A stretch of DNA of 64,000 bases from Rhizopus sp. PT2906 (taxonomy: Eukaryota > Mucoromycota > Mucoromycetes > Mucorales > Rhizopodaceae), in assembly GCA_025529335.1 (NCBI GenBank), contig JAMYHX010000179.1, positions 1-64,000 of the forward strand. Direction: 5' to 3'. Position 1 is the first letter of the stretch; each line of letters opens with the position of its first letter. Positions 34,977 through 45,993 of this stretch are shown in pieces. The notes under the pieces are model-generated. The model saw only the letters and a program-made list of their open reading frames with translations. It made no database searches and was not told the DNA's origin. The translations under genes and the position numbers were made by a program.

Positions 34977-37345
34977 TTATTCGTTAGAAGCAATTATATC
35001 TTCAATTCTTGCAAGATTTATACGCAGCTCTTCTAGTTCATTTTCTTTCTCTCGTATGTTACGTCGTAGTTCCTTGGCTGTTTCTTCAAGATAATCTTTC
35101 CAGCAATGACTACATAATAGGGATTAGTTACTTTTTTCTTTTTGTATCCAAGTCTTACTTTCTAGACACCGAAGGATTTTCATTCATCAGACCAGCCGAT
35201 CCTTGATAAGCATTAGGCCCTAGCACATTGACTTCTGAGCCACTATTATAGGCAGGACCTTCAGTTGGGATAAGGCGATGATGTATGATAGGGTTTTGGT
35301 TAAATAGTATATGCTGATGTTGTTGTTGAAGGAGATCAGGCGGAGGCGGAGGAGGAGGGTGTGATAATGAATGACTGTGATTATTAGTATTAGTAGTAGT
35401 ATTGGTATTTGTATTAAGAGGATGCTGATGCTGCTGGTGATGCTGCTGCGGTTGTTGTTGTTGTTGTTGCTGTTGCTGTATTTGCGAAGATGATGACGGC
35501 TTTGGCGGATGATGTTGCGGTGTAGAAGACTGCGGGGTGTGTAGTAAATTGAGATCATTGGAATTAAGGAAATCATATAGTTCGTTATTTGACAAGTCTA
35601 AATCATTATTATTGTGATGTTGTGGGTTAAATGGATGAGGATCATTCTGTGATGAGGGAGTAGGGGGAGTAGAAGCAACCGGGCTGGAAATGGCTGAATC
35701 TGTCTCAACGTCAGTTCTCCTTCTTGTTGCCGACGGTCCCGGCACGTCACTTTCGGTTGCAGACATATCCATATCTGCACGATTTCGCTTCCTTGCTGCT
35801 GCTTGTTGTTGTACTTTTGAACTTTTATGATCGTCCGTGATCATGATAGGAGGCGAGCGACCGGTTGCCAGAACTTGATCCATATGGTCTTTGAGAGCAA
35901 ACACAATACTAAGAGAGATATAAATAGGCGTTCAAGCGCATAATCATGTTAATTACCGAAATCCTATTTTTTCGCTGTGATGACGACAGTAACAAGTGAT
36001 TCTAGTTGGTATTGTAGCTTCTCCAGAATTAAATTCAACAAAGTCATTACAATTGAATAAGAGGATCCTCTTTCGCTCTTCTGCCATGACCTGCTCATCA
36101 CTGAGATCCGGTAAATCGTTACTGCTTAATAAAGCTGCCAATTTAGCTGCACCCCCTTCTTTATTAGCCGCTCTAGCCACCTTATTGTCTCTCTTTCTTT
36201 TCAGACGTTTTCGCTAATAAAATCATTTTAATATCGACATCGCATCATAAATAGACATTAAACTAACCTCTCGATGAACACAACTAGGACACATGATAAT
36301 CTGATCATCAGGATGACTTTCACAGACCACAGCGGCTTCCAGAGATAATACCTGTGACTCGATCAATGTCGCTTTCTCTTCGGGTCCATATTTCTGATTT
36401 CGGCGTTTTAGCTTATCTTTGGCAACCAAATGCCCTGGTAGCTTAACATGCGACCAATTTGTAGCCAACTCTCCTTGAGCATCTACAAGCTGAAGACAGA
36501 TCTTGATCTGTGTCTCTACTCTTGACTTTGCTCCCGTATGCGGTAAACCTAAAACACGAATATGCCAAGGTGTATCACTCTTTATCCTATAAAATGATAA
36601 GTATATGACTAGATATCTTTTTTTATATCTATTTTACATTGGTGATGGTGCCAGATCCGTTTCAGCATTATGATTATCTAATTCGTCCATCGACCCAAGT
36701 AGACCATTGTGACTATATACATAAAAGGTTAATATCTGTTATACTATCTATCTATTTTTTTTTTTTTTTTTTTTTTTGCAAGTACCCAGGCATTGAAGTT
36801 TGAGCCAAGAAGTCTTCAAAATTTAGGCAGTTTCTTGCTAGGATAGGAATAGCATGTAATAAAGGGTTGGTGAGTACCTAAAGGACGATATATTAATTTT
36901 TCTTGTTTAGCCTTTTTATAATAAAACTCATACTTGAAGCAAGGAAGTATGACCGCCTTCTTTAGACTTTTGCTTTCCTTTCTTATTTGCGTTGCTGTTG
37001 TTATTAGGAAGTGTAATAAACTCTTCAATGGCTGAGTCTTTATGGGCTGCAAATACTATGACATTAGTTTAATATGTTGATAATAATGCAATATGAGAAT
37101 CTTGTTTAAAAATAATTACCATTATTGTTGTTGTTGTTGTTGTTATTGTTATGACCACTGTTACTGTTACTGCTACTGCTAGAACCTTGTTGTGGTTGAT
37201 GATGATCAAAGGTGTTATAATCGGCAACTTGATTCAAGAAAAGATGCATCACTTGGTCATTCTGAGGCTGTTGCTCATGTTTTAATAACGATATTTCATT
37301 GTCAACTCCAATTGGACCCTGATTAGGTTCAAAAGGAGTAGACAT
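34977..37345 (-). CDS. Spt23/Mga2-like transcription regulator without visible IPT, ankyrin or membrane anchor
   Basis: Eight exons (37345-37120, 37046-36934, 36877-36786, 36712-36638, 36586-36268, 36213-35957, 35908-35159, 35109-34977) encode 654 aa in one open frame. Conserved core: VLGLPHTGAKSRVETQIKIC, LQLVDAQGE, NWSHVKLP, CESHPDDQIIMCPSCVHRE, then ILLFNCNDFVEF, GEATIPTRITCYCRHHSEKI, GFRIVFALKDH and IMITDDHKS. This is the N-terminal domain I know from fungal Mga2/Spt23-type regulators, which control fatty acid desaturase genes. The usual following IPT/TIG domain, ankyrin repeats and C-terminal membrane helix are absent. Instead there is a Gln/Asn/His/Pro-rich tail (about 35200-35600) and a short C-terminal coiled coil (EETAKELRRNIREKENELEE). 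It would therefore be soluble and constitutively nuclear. Family assignment rests on memory of the core motif. Confidence 0.75.
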
Positions 37346-37510
37346 TTTAGGTTTATAAATATTTCTAATTAGGTTCTTCACTTTGGCTATATTTTTTCTT
37401 TTTCTTTTTTCTTTAAAAAACAAGAAAGAAAGAAAAACAAAAAGAATTGTATCGGCTATTAAAATAGGTTGAAACGTCACTAATTTATTTTTTGTACATA
37501 TGTTTTGTGT

Positions 37511-38594
37511 TTATGAGCTACGGGCAAATTCGACTCTTAAAATAAGGTTATCATAACCGTAGCCATTAATAGCTTGTTGAGCTCTTTCAGCATCTTCACG
37601 GTTACTGAAGGAGACGAAAGCAAAGCCTTTGCAAAGGTTTGTTTCACGATCACGAGCCAAATAGACACGAGCGATATTACCAAAGCGATTGAAGAGATCA
37701 TATATATCACTGTCTGTAACATCTTCAGACAAGTTGGTGACACGGAGAGTTGCAGAGTCGTCACGCTTTTCACGCATTGTTTCTCCAGTAGTTGGTCCTT
37801 TGTTACGAAGGTGAGGAGGAGTGTATTTGCTGGGAGCTGGACTTGATGCTTCTGATCGAATGGCATCTACCGTAGTATCAAGCTTGACAGCCTCGATAGT
37901 AGAAGCGATTTCGTCCAATGGTTGCATAGTATCCTTGTAAGGACATTTTGAAGTAAAGTGCTCGCCTTTACAAATACGGCATGCAATATTTTTGGTTTTA
38001 GCTTGGGCCTGAATCTTACTCTTGGCCTCTTCTTCAGCAACAGCTTCCACATTCTATAATAGCGTTATATAATCTCTCTAATCAATTCTTAATCAACCAC
38101 AATTACCTTGCCAACAGTTGACTTGAGTTTAAGGGGAATATTTTCGCCAATGGTAGTTGTTGAAAGATCAGGTCCAGGCTTTCTTCCTTCTTCTTCACCA
38201 AACTTGGTCCACTTTTTACGTTGTGCAACGGCTTTATTGACGTGTTCAGTAACAAGCTTGGAGCGAATCTTTCTTGTTACCTACAATAACAAGAAGGATA
38301 AACAAGTGTTTTAGATAATCTTTTATGTGTGCTCTAACCTTCACTTTTTTGCCATCTTCGTTATCTCTATATTCTATAATGACTTTGTTTCCGTCGTCAT
38401 CAGTGTAAATTTGAGGTTGAAAGGATTCTTTAAATGGAAGTTAGCTATTGAAGAGAGGGGCTCAATGTGATAATCTCTAACCTTCGTCATCCTCATATTC
38501 ATCTGCCCAAGAAGCCTTTCCTGGTGTACTAATTCATGTTAGTCATTCAGTTTCAATAATTTACACATTACACATACACAGTGTCCATTGCCAT
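37511..38594 (-). CDS. TIF35: Eukaryotic translation initiation factor 3 subunit G
   Basis: Five exons (38594-38578, 38528-38482, 38427-38339, 38280-38107, 38053-37511) give 289 aa. Order: an N-terminal segment with KASWADEYEDDED, PQIYTDDDGNKVIIEYR and VTRKIRSKLVTEHVNKAVAQ (the eIF3g N-domain that binds eIF3i), a CCHC zinc knuckle (CRICKGEHFTSKCPYKD), a linker, and a C-terminal RRM with TLRVTNLSEDV (RNP2) and KGFAFVSFSN (RNP1). eIF3g helps 43S scanning and reinitiation. The first exon is only 17 nt (MAMDT plus 2 nt), and ATG 38594 is chosen over the second ATG six bases on only by position. Its promoter is shared divergently with the deubiquitinase gene (about 600 nt apart). Confidence 0.93.
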
Positions 38595-39196
38595 TGTATT
38601 TAAAGAAAAAAGTAATTTTTTTTCTGGTAGCAGTGTGTCTTTTCAAACAAGCCACACTTGGACGATTCGCAGCAAAAGCACAAAAAGAATTCAGTACGAA
38701 ATTGCCTGTGACGTCTTTCGGTGTTGTCGCACAGTGGGAGATATAGACCTTAAAATACGCACACCTTCTTTATAAATTCATTGTTAAGGTTCAATAGCAA
38801 GTGAATAAAAGTGAGTGGGGACGATGATTATATGTTATGATGTAATATCTCTGAACAATGTAAATGAACTTCTCAGTTTGTCTTATTTCATTTATGGTAT
38901 TCAACACAAAAAGTAACTGCCTTTGAGATTTATTGAATGATAGGCCTTAAAAAGGACGTTACAGGTTACAAAGGGCCATGAAGCTTCCCCTCCCTTTAGT
39001 AAGCTCTACACAATAAGACACAATCGTCGTCACATTTTTGGGGTGAATTAAGGGGAGTGTGAACTCTATGATATATATGAGACAACTGTGTTTTCCTTGT
39101 ATTACTTTTTCTTTTTATTTGTATAAGGGAAAGACTATTTTCTTTTTTTTTCTTCTTCTTTTCTATTTTATAACTAAAGAGCACACACAACCTTTA
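38595..39196. promoter_or_regulatory. Divergent intergenic region between eIF3g and deubiquitinase genes
   Basis: 602 nt between two head-to-head start codons, expected to hold both promoters. Pyrimidine-rich runs precede the plus-strand start (39130-39165). No specific box could be assigned. Confidence 0.5.
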
Positions 39197-41303
39197 ATGG
39201 CAAGCAATTCACTCTTGAAATGGATGGGCATTGTAAGCAATAGCTGTCGATATATAACATATACTTATATAATATAGGGCCAACAGTCTGGTAAGGCAGT
39301 GGCAGACAATGATATCCTGGACGAAGGTGAACGTTACTTTGGGCTTGAAAATGTAAATATGATATGCACATATGCATATAACCTTACTAACCTTTATTTT
39401 TATTGTCATTGTTTTATCATTGTTTTATAGTTTGGAAATACTTGGTAAGAAAGACTAAAGACACATATGACGCAGCATTTAACACATTAAAACAGTTACA
39501 GTAATTCGGTTGTCCAAGCACTTTACTTTTGTAAGCCATTTCGGCATTGTGTACTGAACTATCCCCAACCCACATTTCCTGAAATTTCTACACCGCAGAC
39601 ACCATTAGCCAATGGAAACGGACATTATTCTTTCCCTTCATCAACAAGCATAACGAGCACAACAGCAGTCCCTTCTAATGGAAGTATATCCACCAAGTTG
39701 ACTTCTCGGAACAGCATAAACGGAATGAGCAATAGTACAAGTAGCAGTAATAACAGCTCAAATACAAATGGAAATCACGCAAATACAGGCTCAACTACTA
39801 CTGTGGAAAAGGATCAAAATAGTATCAATTTGACGCCAGGCATGGAAGATACATTGTTTTCTTCATTAAAAGACTTGTTTTGGAAAATATCTACTCATAA
39901 AAAGAAAACAGGAGTCATTGCACCTGTGAACTTTATAAATAAGGTCAAGAAAGAAAACGGTAAGAGAACAATGTGTGGTTTAATCCAATCTTATATTAAT
40001 CCATGGTCAGAATTATTTCGCTCTAGTATGCATCAAGATGCCCATGAATTTCTAAACTATGTTCTCAATACAATTGCAGAAGATGTACAGAAATATCAAC
40101 AAAAGAACCAACAGGATGAAAGTGACAGTAAGAAGGGAAGCAGTATTCATAGCGAGACAGACGAGTCAAGTTCCAGCAGTAAGACCACTTGGGTTCATCA
40201 GTTGTTTGAAGGCATTTTCTCAAATGAAACAAAATGCCTAAGCTGTGAAACCGTAAGATTTAAATTGCAGAAATTGAAAAATATTAATAGACTCTCTTAG
40301 GTTACTAGTCGGGATGAATGCTTTATGGATTTATCGATTGATGTAGAAATGAATTCGTCTATTACCTCTTGTTTACGGCAATTCTCAGCAAGTGAGACGC
40401 TATGTCATAAAAATAAATACTTTTGCGATGTTTGTGCAAGTCTACAAGAAGCTGAAAGAAGGTATGTATTATTTAAATTAAAGAGAATTAACTGTTTAAT
40501 ACATTGTTTGAATAGAATGAAGATTAAAAAACTACCAAACATATTGGCCCTTCACTTGAAGCGCTTTAAATATCAAGAACAATTACAGAAATATATCAAG
40601 TTGACTTATAGAGTTGTGTTTCCATTTGAGTTGAGATTATTTAATACGGTAAATATGGGATGACTATAGACGAAACTTGGATTAAACATTGACTGTAGAG
40701 CGATGATACCGAGGACGCAGATAGAATGTATGAATTATGGGCTATTGTCGTGCACATTGGAAGGTAAACTATATAATGATTATCTTGAAACATATCATTT
40801 ACAAAACTAGTGGTCCGCATCATGGACATTATGTTGCTATTGTCAAAAGTAATGGTCAATGGATGCTGTTTGATGATGATGTAGTCACTGTAAGTATGCT
40901 TTAATGTTTATTACAGACTTGTTCATCATTATGTTTGTAGCCAATTCAAGAAGAGGATATTCAAAAATATTTCAGCGATCTTCCTGGAAGTGGATCAGGC
41001 TATGTATTGTTTTACCAAGCCATCGATCTCAACATGGAAAACATCAGCACTCCACCCCTAAGGAATCCAATGGAATACACAGCATATAGCAACGGCGGGC
41101 CGATGCCATCAGGTGTATCTCCATCCGACCCACACCCCATGAGCCCACTTCAATTGAACTTTAATCATTATCAGATAGATTCTCCAAAAAGAGAAGAGTT
41201 TGATGATGTGCCACACACTCCACATCCTCTTCCTCCTATAGAAGAAAAGAAGAGCCGTTGGGGCCTCGGCCGAAAGATGAGAGAAAAGAGAGAGAAAAAA
41301 TAA
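39197..41303 (+). CDS. Ubiquitin carboxyl-terminal hydrolase, UBP9/13 (USP12/46) type
   Basis: Nine exons (39197-39232, 39278-39352, 39431-39444, 39496-40252, 40301-40461, 40516-40648, 40699-40763, 40811-40889, 40941-41303) encode 560 aa. The Cys box is YFGLENFGNTCYSNSVVQAL with catalytic Cys in GNTC. A Ser/Asn-rich insert (about residues 70-150) is followed by HQDAHEFLNYVLN, a zinc-ribbon CLSCET ... CDVC, LPNILALHLKRFKY, and the His box GPHHGHYVAIVK with LFDDDVV and GYVLFYQA. These enzymes remove ubiquitin; USP12/46 and yeast Ubp9/13 need WD40 partners. A 14-nt micro-exon (39431-39444) ends inside the catalytic Cys codon. Two acceptors six bases apart follow it (see findings). The C-tail is Pro-rich and ends in a Lys/Arg cluster. 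Confidence 0.92.
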
Positions 41304-41587
41304 AAAATACCCTCTTGTGCATTTCTTGTCATTAAAATTTTTGATAAAGTGAACATATTCAGAGTGATTTCATCATTAAACATTCTCTTTTTCTTATCTT
41401 CAATGAGTATTCTGTATGATACATTCAAAAGTTCAAGCATTAATGTGTATTGTTGAGCCTCTTCATTTCCAAGCTGAAAAAGGAAATTAGAAAAGTCAAT
41501 TTTTATATCCCGACAGACGTCTCGCGAGATGAATAATGTAAATATTGAAGCCTGCCAATTTTTAATCCCTCCTCTTTCATATCAGTC

Positions 41588-42223
41588 ATGGTAAGTACTC
41601 ATACATAATCTCATAATGAGAAAAGAGGGAGAGAGGGGAGCATAGATGGATGAACATTTGGATGGATGGATGGATGAAGGGGGGATACGATGTAGATTAT
41701 GAAATGAACAAAAAGAGAGGAGCTGGGAGTAAATGGGATACATGCGAATCGCGATTGCTAACATCGACACTATTAGTCTAAGAAAGCCGCCCCCAAGGTT
41801 GTCGAAAAGGTCACTCTCGGTCCTCAAGTTCGTGAAGGTGAACTCGTCTTCGGTGTCGCCCACATCTTTGCTTCTTTCAACGATACCTTCGTCCACGTTA
41901 CTGATCTCTCCGGTCGTGAAACCATCTCCCGTATCACTGGTGGTATGCAAGTCAAGGCTGATCGTGACGAATCTTCTCCTTATGCTGCCATGTTGGCCGC
42001 TCAACAAGTTGCTGCCAAGTGTAAGGAACTCGGTATTAACGCTCTTCACATCAAGCTCAGAGCTACTGGTGGTACTGGTACCAAGACTCCTGGTCCCGGT
42101 GGTCAAGCTGCTCTCCGTGCTCTTGCTCGTGCTGGTATGAGAATTGGTCGTATCGAAGACGTTACTCCCATTCCTACCGACTCTACTCGTAGAAAGGGTG
42201 GTCGCCGTGGTCGTCGTTTGTAA
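41588..42223 (+). CDS. RPS14: 40S ribosomal protein S14 (uS11)
   Basis: Two exons: 41588-41590 (only the ATG) and 41777-42223, giving 149 aa. MSKKAAPKVVEKVTLGPQVR starts the protein; VAHIFASFNDTFVHVTDLSG, GMQVKADRDESSPYAAMLAA, IKLRATGGTGTKTPGPGGQA and DVTPIPTDSTRRKGGRRGRR are the canonical uS11 text. It sits on the platform of the small subunit and takes part in 18S rRNA 3' maturation. The 186-nt intron directly after the start codon carries GGAT repeats (about 41660-41678). Codon use is strongly biased to C-ending codons (GTC, ACC, CGT), typical of a highly expressed gene and unlike the AT-rich neighbours. Confidence 0.97.
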
Positions 42224-42949
42224 TTTGCTTGTTGGATTGTTTTTATTACATAAATACAGCATCTTTGACCTCGTTAACATACACAAACATAAGATTGATT
42301 TATTTTGTAATTTTTTGATAGTGAAGTGATAGGAATTTGTTGAAATGTTGAGAATATTCAGATCATTAGACTATATCTTGAGGGCAATCGAGTATCCATT
42401 CAATAATGCAACAATACGAATGATGTTCAATGGTTTATACATAACCACGGTACAAGACGAGATTCTTATTTGAGATATTGTGGCCAAAGAGAACAGAAAT
42501 GGCAAGGCATTCAAAGAAATAAGCAAATGCATCACATTGATTCCAGGAACAACAGGAGAGTTATTTATATCCGCTTGTTTTCTATTGTTCATTTTCGCAA
42601 ATTGTGAGTCTGGTATGAATACAACGTTTTCCTTGTTCTCTTTCCCTTAGCCCTATGTCATTTCTTGCTACGATTTTACAACGGGAAGGAAAAATACTTA
42701 TAGTCTCATTTATAAAGCATTATTTAATACATAATGAGAGCATCTGATACTTGAGTTATAAATACTGATTTTATTTTAAATGGCTTAAAGACAAATTGCA
42801 ACTATGAGCATCCTGTTCATTCATTTGATGTACTTGATAAAATTTGAGCTGGTTACTTCACTACACATGAGCTTGAAGAGATTATGAATACCAACAATGC
42901 ACCTCTGCCTTAGCAATTGTATTAGCTTTTTGATAAAGCCTTTTCCACT
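42224..42949. other. Intergenic region
   Basis: 3' side of the S14 gene, then AT-rich DNA without a supportable gene. Confidence 0.5.
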
Positions 42950-43314
42950 CCGTTGGATCTTTACTATCAGGCCAACAATGAAGTACTCGGTCCTTTTGAA
43001 GAAAAAGATGAAAAATGGGTACAGCAGACAATGAGATTCGCTGTCGATATATATGTGTATAAGACACTGGGATCGGACAATTCTTTAGAAGCAAGCAGCA
43101 TGGACAACAAAATGGATATGCTTTTTTCTGCGGCACTTGTGAACTTGAGTGCACTGAGATAGATAAAGACTCTGTTTTTGTTCTTGACGACAAATGTTTG
43201 AGAGACAATATGCTGAAACTCTTCAATGAGTTGAAGAACATGCTGTGCATGGCGGTCAATACCTCTCCTCATCGGCTGAGACATAAAAATAATGGGATAT
43301 ATCAATGTGTATAA
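42950..43314 (+). pseudogene. Frameshifted fragment, Mucoromycota nuclease-like family (relic C)
   Basis: Plus-strand text DLYYQANNEVLGPFEEKDEK, WVQQTMRFAVDIYVYKTLGS and DNKMDMLFSA. After a slip in the T-run at 43122-43127, a second frame gives GTCELECTEIDKDSVFVLDD, KCLRDNMLKLFNELKNMLCM and AVNTSPHRLRHK, ending at 43312-43314. The KMDMLF ... ELEC-E ... DDKxLRDN order parallels relics A and B. As I recall, near-identical strings (GTCEL, LRDN, LKNML, SPHRL) recur in many Mucorales hypothetical proteins, so this is probably a decayed copy of a repeated family. No start or upstream exon found. Confidence 0.5.
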
Positions 43315-45571
43315 TCACCTTGAATCATGCACTAATTTTTTTTTTTTTTTTTTGGTTTGAATTTCGAAGTAGCAGTGATGGATATTCCCGTCTGATAGTT
43401 AGTAAAATAATTAGAGCAGAAGTATCCAAAGCATAACAAATCTTTTTTAGATATCATATCCATCATAGAAATCACTTGGAAGACGAAGGTTATGATGGAA
43501 GCAACAATAGAAGCTGTAAACAGTTGCCGAAAGAAACAATCGGACTTTCAGTTTTCTTTATCAGCACCTTTAATCGCTTCATGCTTCAGCAGAGTGAATT
43601 ATAGTGCACCATAGAAAAGAAACCCTGAGGATTGAGTGAGTTTTTAGCCATTATGATATTTAAAAAAGCATATACCTTAGCGCTACACCTTGAACATCTA
43701 TTGATATTTGGACAAGAGGAATAGAAAAGAAAGGATAAAGTTCTCGCCCTGATCACCCTTTCATGACCTGCGCTTACATAATGTCCAATTTGTCATTATC
43801 ACATTCTTTCTGTCTAATTATCAGTAGGTTGTGTGTGTTGGTACCAAAAGCGATCGTCTCTGTAATAAGATTGGTTGGTTCATCCAACGTGACTTAAAAA
43901 GCAGCCAATCAACAACTTTCGTTACTAACCGCGGTGGCCCTGAAGCTTTACAGAATGGATTATCATATTCTAGAGCTGCTAAACTATCCAGCGCATAAAT
44001 AAAGTACACTGGATTTTACTCTTTATCTATGGCATATTTCCGTGAAGACGCATATTATAAGGTTTGATGTTTATGTCTCTCTATCATTTATTTTTCATTA
44101 TACGTTTCACACCTGTCTATCTGCGAATCCTTTGATTACTCATGCAATTTAAACTTGGAAAAAACGAGTTTCAAGAATAGCGAGTTCCCCACGTCTTTGT
44201 CAGCTTTGCGGCAAAAAGGGATTTCTTTTTGTGGAAAGTAATGCAGAGCTTTACAGTCGAAATGGAAAGATAACTATTGATATTACTGCTGTTCCCCTCT
44301 TTACATTTATTTATTGTCTTTTTTTGTGATCTCAGTTTAAAACGTTGCTATTTTGGACCCTTTTGCTTCATATTTTTCTTTTGTTCGTCCACAAGAAAAT
44401 AAAAAGAAGACTCACATGAGATGTAACCGTATGTGTTACCAAAGATTTGCGCTGCTCAGTGCACTTTATGTAATGTCTATAACAGGACTATTCAATTTGT
44501 GTAAGTTCTTCTCGAAAAGTTAAATGTTCTATGTGTTTAAATGATTTACCAAAATGTAACTTGACTGAGATAAAAATAACTTTCTTGCTATTCCATAAGA
44601 GCAAAGATTGGCTCTGTCTGAAAAGATAGAATATGGATTAAACCTTTTTCAATCGAAAAGGAATAGAGTATGAGCTATTTTTATCTCGTCTTGATCTTTG
44701 CTTTTACTTTTAAACTTCAATTAAATGACAAGAAACAAGGGTGAGTCATTCGAAGTTCTAGATTATCTCTTTTAAATGAACACAAGCTTCTTTAAGAGAA
44801 CAATACTATCATAATGATGATTGTGTAGCTCCCAATTCTGTCTTATCTTGTATTATTATCAAACATATGCCCTGACTATCAAACCATTTAAATCTTTAAA
44901 GTAACAAAAAGACCGTATATCTCAATTCCCTTTTAACTGTTAGAGATTATGGTGCTATGAATAACAGCTTTATCTATTTTAATAATGGCACGCGCGCGTG
45001 AGAAAACTAAACTACCATTCTGGTATCAGCTGTAATCTTTGTATGCCAGGAACAAGAGCTACAATTAAGCCTATCAAAATCTAATTCACCAGCAAGTCTC
45101 TCCTTATGAAAGAAAAGCTGGTCCAGAATAATCAGAGTATATCTCATCTTTAATGTGACGTATAAGCGGAATATAGAATATCATCTAAGGGCGACACCTG
45201 AGAACCCCTTACTCAGTTTTATAATAGTCTCTGCCACGAGGGCAAATTCATAGTCCGTTCGCATTTTGTTCTTTTTCATTGAACCTGTCATGTTGCCATA
45301 GATACAAAGATTTAATTATGTATCTCGTTAATCGAGAGAAAATAATGAAATAAGAATGATGTATATCTAGATTGATCAATATAATCGTACAAAGGAACGT
45401 CTCTTATTTTTGCTATATCTGTAAAATGCCGGCTATGTAGTACAAACGGAGATAAAGTTTTACGTGTTTTTGAAGTTGCATGTAAAATGAACAATATGTG
45501 TAACTCTTGTTGTATAAATTATATTTTATATTATAGAAAAGAAAAAGTAGTCATTTATTATAGTCATAGTT
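43315..45571. other. AT-rich intergenic region, possible debris
   Basis: About 2.3 kb. Short peptides around 44150-44240 and 43820-44010 look faintly protein-like but are interrupted and unrecognised. A perfect 12-bp alternating palindrome CACGCGCGCGTG lies at about 44990-45002. No gene supported. Confidence 0.45.
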
Positions 45572-45784
45572 GTGGATAGAACGGGTGACTCAGTATCTGC
45601 CAAGCTGTTTAAAAATATTTTCTCAAACACGACGAATGATATTTCAAGAACTTTAAACCCATTTCTAAGAATTACTAAGAGCACAAGACCAAACGACTTC
45701 TCAGTTTACAAGGGAAAATCTCTCTACTACTTTCTGGCCGAAGCGTATGACAAAGGTTTATTACTTTTGACCAACAATGTGTGA
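45572..45784 (+). other. Unrecognised short reading frame
   Basis: A 70-codon frame without an ATG start (GTG at 45572) reads DRTGDSVSAKLFKNIFSNTT, then NPFLRITKSTRPNDFSVYKG and KSLYYFLAEAYDK. Composition is protein-like, and an acceptor-like ATAG lies just upstream (about 45562), so it may be a last exon or a relic. No family recognised. Confidence 0.25.
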
Positions 45785-45993
45785 AACTACTGATGAAACA
45801 TTCACATTACAATAATTAAAAAGTATTTATATACATGTACAAATCACTATCTCTTCAACCCTTTTCATTGGCTGATAAACAGGGTTACACATTTTACGGA
45901 TCAAGTCAATCTTTTTTTTTTAAGTTTTTTTTTTTCTTTTTCATCATTCCTTTTCATTTTACAACTTAAAAAATAGAGACTAAATAAAAAAAA

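Noticed and set aside
37346..37480. Upstream in-frame start for the Spt23/Mga2-like gene
   Set aside because: The added residues (hydrophobic, then Lys-rich) come from leader-type sequence, and the ATG at 37345 starts the more ordinary text MSTPFEPNQG.
41582..42286. Minus-strand frame of 234 codons over the S14 gene
   Set aside because: Antisense shadow of strongly codon-biased S14 exon 2; no family resemblance.
44990..45002. CACGCGCGCGTG palindrome as a regulatory site
   Set aside because: A single short palindrome in empty DNA with no nearby gene; likely chance.
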